From contig NZ_FOVK01000015.1 of assembly GCF_900115135.1 (NCBI RefSeq), positions 1 through 42,727 of the forward strand: a stretch of 42,727 nucleotides of DNA, read 5' to 3'. The translations under genes were made by a program, and so were the position numbers. A model generated the notes under the pieces. It was not told where the DNA came from and ran no database searches. It saw only the letters and a program-made list of their open reading frames with translations. The number at the start of each line of letters is the position of its first letter. Position 1 is the stretch's first letter. This document shows, one piece after another, positions 39,771 to 42,727 of the stretch. The stretch comes from Proteiniclasticum ruminis (lineage in GTDB: Bacteria; Bacillota; Clostridia; Clostridiales; Clostridiaceae).

Positions 39771-39890
39771 CTCCGTGTTTAGCTCTCTGAGCAGAGCAGG
39801 AAAAGTTATTTTATTACGGATTTTTCATCTGTTTTTTAGTATTCTGCTTTATGATGAAGAGTATAATGATAAACGGTAAAGGGGAAAAAT

Positions 39891-40589
39891 ATGCGGATTG
39901 CAAACAATGAAATCAGTGAAATGGAGAAATACATAAAGAGGATTGATGAGGACACGCTGATCTGGGTACAGAGAAAGTCTAAAGAAGTAGCAAGGCTCAT
40001 GTCCTATTACCGCTGCGCCATGATGGAGATTGAAACCAAACTGAATGTTCTTAATGAGGAGTTCTCATGGGAACTGGACCACAATCCCATCAGTAGCATC
40101 AAGAAAAGACTGAAATCCATGCCGTCCATCATCGGAAAGCTGGAAAGAAAAGGTCATCCGCTGTCCATGGAGAATATCGAAGAGCATCTTATGGATGTAG
40201 CAGGGGTAAGAGTCATCTGCTCTTTTCCAGAGGATGTCTACGCCATGAGAGATGCGCTCATCCGACAAGATGATGTGGTGCTTCTGGAAGAAAAGGACTA
40301 TATAAAGAATCCAAAGCCCAATGGCTACAGAAGTCTTCATTTAATTATCGGGATTCCGATTTTTCTTGCTAAAGAAAAGAAAATGATGAAGGTGGAAGTG
40401 CAGCTGAGAACCATTGCCATGGATTTCTGGGCATCCCTGGAACATCAGCTGAGGTATAAGAAAAACAGCTACTTCACCAAGGAAATGGCGGACGAACTCA
40501 TGGAGTGCGCAAGGATCAGCGCAGATCTTGACCTACGTATGGATGCCATCAGAAAGAGTGTAGAAAAGCAAAAGCATCTGGAGCCGTAG
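39891..40589 (+). CDS. small alarmone synthetase (RelQ type, (p)ppGpp)
   Basis: A 232-residue protein of the usual RelQ/RelP length, with only the synthetase domain. It transfers pyrophosphate from ATP to GTP or GDP. Motifs: IGKLERKGHPLS, HLMDVAGVRVICSFPEDVY, KDYIKNPKPNGYRSLHLII and VEVQLRTIAMDFWASLEHQL; the C-terminal helix (ADLDLRMDAIRKSVE) is the tetramerisation element. Starts at ATG 39891 after a GGGG ribosome site. Monocistronic between terminators. Confidence 0.92.
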   Translation: MRIANNEISEMEKYIKRIDEDTLIWVQRKSKEVARLMSYYRCAMMEIETKLNVLNEEFSWELDHNPISSIKKRLKSMPSIIGKLERKGHPLSMENIEEHLMDVAGVRVICSFPEDVYAMRDALIRQDDVVLLEEKDYIKNPKPNGYRSLHLIIGIPIFLAKEKKMMKVEVQLRTIAMDFWASLEHQLRYKKNSYFTKEMADELMECARISADLDLRMDAIRKSVEKQKHLEP

Positions 40590-40614
40590 AAGTAAAATCA
40601 GAATAGAGAAATAT

Positions 40615-40654
40615 GAAGCATACCTGTGTGTCACAGGAGTGCTTCTATTTTTTT
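40615..40654 (+). terminator. terminator of the alarmone synthetase gene
   Basis: GAAGCA...TGCTTC with an inner CCTGTG/CACAGG stem, followed by TATTTTTTT. Confidence 0.82.
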
Positions 40655-40936
40655 GTTTTCATGTTGAAAATAAGTGAAGGCCGCAGAAAGTGAGAGCGGT
40701 GTCACCAAATTATACACAAGTGAAGACTTAATATCAGGTGAAATATGCCGAAAAAGATGATATCACCTAATTTCACTGGATGGAGTTAAGAAGTGAAATT
40801 GGAATCTTTTTGGGGGGAGTAAGGACGGAACGGGACAGCAGGGAAAGACAGAGAATAAGAATCAGTGTGGATTCTTAGAAAGACCATTGCACCAGTTTTG
40901 GTTGCTCATTCTAGTATACGAAGGAGAAAATTTCCG

Positions 40937-42727
40937 ATGAAGTTAAAAGGGAAAATTGTATTTGTCACCAGCATCATCATTGTTCTGGCCATAGGAGCGC
41001 AGGCTCTAGTCAGCATGATTTCCACCAGCAGATCCTTGGAGAAGGTCATTGTCATGCAGCTGGAGGATCAGATTGAGAATCTTGAAAACGAACACATTTC
41101 GGCGGATGAAGTGGTAGAAATCACGAAAAATGCGCTGAACGATAAAAATATCGCCTTAACCAGAACCGTGGCGGAGATCATTGCGTCCAATCCAGACTAT
41201 CTGGAGCAGGAGAAACTGGTTACTTTGGCGAAAGTGCTGGGTGTCGACGAGATACACATCACAGATGAAAATGGAGTGCTGCAGTATGGAAATATCAGTG
41301 ATTTCTATGGCTTTGATTTTGCGGGCTCAGATCAGACAAAACCCTTTCTGACGCTGATTGATATGAATGGAGGAAGCCTTGCACAGGAACCGACAGAGCG
41401 TGGAACCGATGGAACTTTATTCCAGTACATCGGCGTTTCCAGAGTAGATGCTCCTGGTGTGGTGCAGATTGGGCTGGAGCCTAAAGCAGTGCAGGAACTT
41501 CTCAAGGCCCTGGATTTACAGAGCACCATCGCAATGCTTGATATCGGCAATGGTGGATTTGCTGTTATTCTAGATCAGAACGGAGTCATTCTATATGACA
41601 AAGATGAAAGTTTTGTGGGTAAGACTTCTGCGGATAATCCATGGATGGCACCTGTACTATCAGAAAAAGATACACTGCATCAGGTGACTGTAGGGGATAA
41701 GCCGTTTTATGCCATGGCAAAAGATTTTGAAGAAAGAACCTATCTCGTGACCTATCCACGAGCGGAGATCATGACCATCACAAGAAACAATCTGATCAAT
41801 AATATCGTTGCTGTGGTATTATCCATCGTGATCCTTCTTGCGGTTATTTCTTTGGTTCTCAGCAGATGGGTGACAAAGCCTCTGGGACTTATGGAGAAAG
41901 CCATGGAGAGAGTAGGACAGGGAGATTTTACGGCGGAGATTGGTTACAAGTCTAAAGATGAGATCGGTCTTGCCAGCATACAGTTTGGTCTTATGACAGA
42001 AAACATACGAAGGCTCATCAAAGGAACCGTTTCAAGTTTCGCCTCGGTGACCAGCGCGTCAGACAATGTCATGAACAATGTGGAAGGACTCCTTTCTGCA
42101 AGCAGAGAAGTGACCAAGGCTGTGGAGGAGATTGCTGAAGGGGCCATGGAGACAGCTACAGGGGTTAATGAAAGACTTTCTGCAGGACAGGATCTTGGAA
42201 AGAGCATCCAGAAGATCACAGGACGTCTTTCTGAAGCGCAGGAGATATCGGGGAATATGGTTCGTTCGAACACAGAAGGCAGAGATAAAATTGGCAGTCT
42301 GCAGGAAGTCTTCCGAAAGACCGTGGAAAACACGGGAGAAGTCGCAGCCAATGTGGAGGAGCTGAGAAGAAGCTCCAAATCCATCGAGAACATTCTTGGC
42401 ACCATCAAAGGCATTGCGGACCAGACGAACCTTCTGGCACTGAATGCGTCCATTGAGGCAGCCAGAGCTGGAGAAGCGGGCCGTGGTTTTTCTGTGGTGG
42501 CAGAAGAAATCAGAAAGCTTGCGGAACAGTCTTCAGGATCTGCAGAAGAAATCAACAGCATCATCCACAATATCGTGTCTGTTGTGAGTATCACTACAAA
42601 AACTGTGGAAGAAACCCAAAGCTCTGTGGATTCAGCCAAGGGAAGCCTTGATGAAACCGTGGTGGTCTTTGACGAGGTGGATCAGAATGTCCATGCCTTG
42701 GAATCGATCCTCACGACGTTCATAGAA
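40937..42727 (+). CDS. methyl-accepting chemotaxis protein, 3' end outside window
   Basis: The frame is open from ATG 40937 to the window end (597 codons). GAAGGAG lies about eleven bases upstream. Helix 1 ([20 protein letters not shown]) and helix 2 (near residue 290, [19 protein letters not shown]) enclose a Cache-like extracellular sensor ([14 protein letters not shown]). A HAMP domain follows ([20 protein letters not shown]) and then the signalling domain with the conserved hairpin tip [20 protein letters not shown]. It passes ligand signals to CheA; the ligand is unknown. The 340-base gap before it has only the terminator and partial dyads around 40735-40795. Confidence 0.92.
   Translation, partial: MKLKGKIVFVTSIIIVLAIGAQALVSMISTSRSLEKVIVMQLEDQIENLENEHISADEVVEITKNALNDKNIALTRTVAEIIASNPDYLEQEKLVTLAKVLGVDEIHITDENGVLQYGNISDFYGFDFAGSDQTKPFLTLIDMNGGSLAQEPTERGTDGTLFQYIGVSRVDAPGVVQIGLEPKAVQELLKALDLQSTIAMLDIGNGGFAVILDQNGVILYDKDESFVGKTSADNPWMAPVLSEKDTLHQVTVGDKPFYAMAKDFEERTYLVTYPRAEIMTITRNNLINNIVAVVLSIVILLAVISLVLSRWVTKPLGLMEKAMERVGQGDFTAEIGYKSKDEIGLASIQFGLMTENIRRLIKGTVSSFASVTSASDNVMNNVEGLLSASREVTKAVEEIAEGAMETATGVNERLSAGQDLGKSIQKITGRLSEAQEISGNMVRSNTEGRDKIGSLQEVFRKTVENTGEVAANVEELRRSSKSIENILGTIKGIADQTNLLALNASIEAARAGEAGRGFSVVAEEIRKLAEQSSGSAEEINSIIHNIVSVVSITTKTVEETQSSVDSAKGSLDETVVVFDEVDQNVHALESILTTFIE

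Noticed and set aside
40735-40800. Repeated AGGTGAAAT / ATTTCAC motifs before the chemotaxis receptor
   Set aside because: Short, imperfect and A+T-rich; no consistent spacing that would support an operator or array.
41944-42639. 231-codon minus-strand frame
   Set aside because: Antisense to the conserved signalling domain of the chemotaxis receptor; Ser/Pro/Leu-rich text is typical of a shadow frame.
1-42727. CRISPR array, tRNA or rRNA genes
   Set aside because: No regularly spaced repeats, cloverleaf or rRNA-like conserved stretch was seen on reading; a dedicated RNA search was not possible here.

Overview
The window looks like a chromosome segment of a low-GC, anaerobic Gram-positive bacterium, most likely a member of the Clostridia. 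The pointers are AGGAGG-type ribosome sites on nearly every gene, frequent TTG/GTG starts, lipoprotein signals, a formate/nitrite-type channel, a flavinylated fumarate-reductase-like lipoprotein, c-di-GMP enzymes and a chemotaxis receptor. No rRNA, tRNA or CRISPR array was seen. The species cannot be named from what is here.

Bases 1-8600 are an accessory island, visibly richer in A+T than the rest between about 2,900 and 8,600. It opens with the 3' end of an ExeA-like ATPase gene and an insertion-element end (to about 328). A DUF5085-like protein and a HlyD-type bacteriocin export accessory protein follow, translationally coupled. Next come three genes (2483, 4116, 4743) with an almost identical 23-residue double-glycine leader but unrelated hydrophobic Gly/Ala-rich cores. 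They are interspersed with small membrane proteins that are probable immunity factors, including a 48-residue and a 58-residue paralogue. Two copies of a 27-bp sequence encoding the last residues of the 23S rRNA methyltransferase RumA/RlmD flank a 4.2-kb part of the island. Remnants of further genes, a frameshifted membrane gene and possible lost start codons show rapid turnover. No peptidase-containing ABC transporter is visible, so export of these peptides must depend on a gene outside the window.

From 8.6 to 11 kb lie small unassigned proteins, an Ig-like lipoprotein and a membrane-anchored XRE regulator. From 11 to 20 kb are mostly single housekeeping or accessory genes: FNT channel, YdbC-type ssDNA-binding protein, acetyltransferase, NimA-like flavoprotein, Fe-S flavoprotein, HEAT-repeat, DUF3788 and pRiA4b ORF-3 proteins. 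A purine permease on the minus strand has a well-formed guanine-class riboswitch and promoter; a cytochrome-b5-like lipoprotein and an alpha/alpha-toroid protein follow. At 20.5-25.6 kb an AraC regulator is divergent from a GPH sugar symporter and a GH2 glycosidase, a typical sugar-utilisation locus.

From 25.7 to 33 kb are an Arr-type rifampin ADP-ribosyltransferase, a hemerythrin-like protein with a P1B metal ATPase and a separate HMA metallochaperone (both transcription units preceded by identically placed FNR/CRP-type palindromes), an AraC/GyrI regulator, a serine beta-lactamase-like hydrolase and a DHFR-like reductase. The last 10 kb carries two c-di-GMP phosphodiesterase-type proteins, a MerR regulator followed by a textbook 19-bp-spacer MerR promoter in front of the flavinylated fumarate-reductase-like lipoprotein, a RelQ-type small alarmone synthetase, and a chemotaxis receptor cut by the window end.
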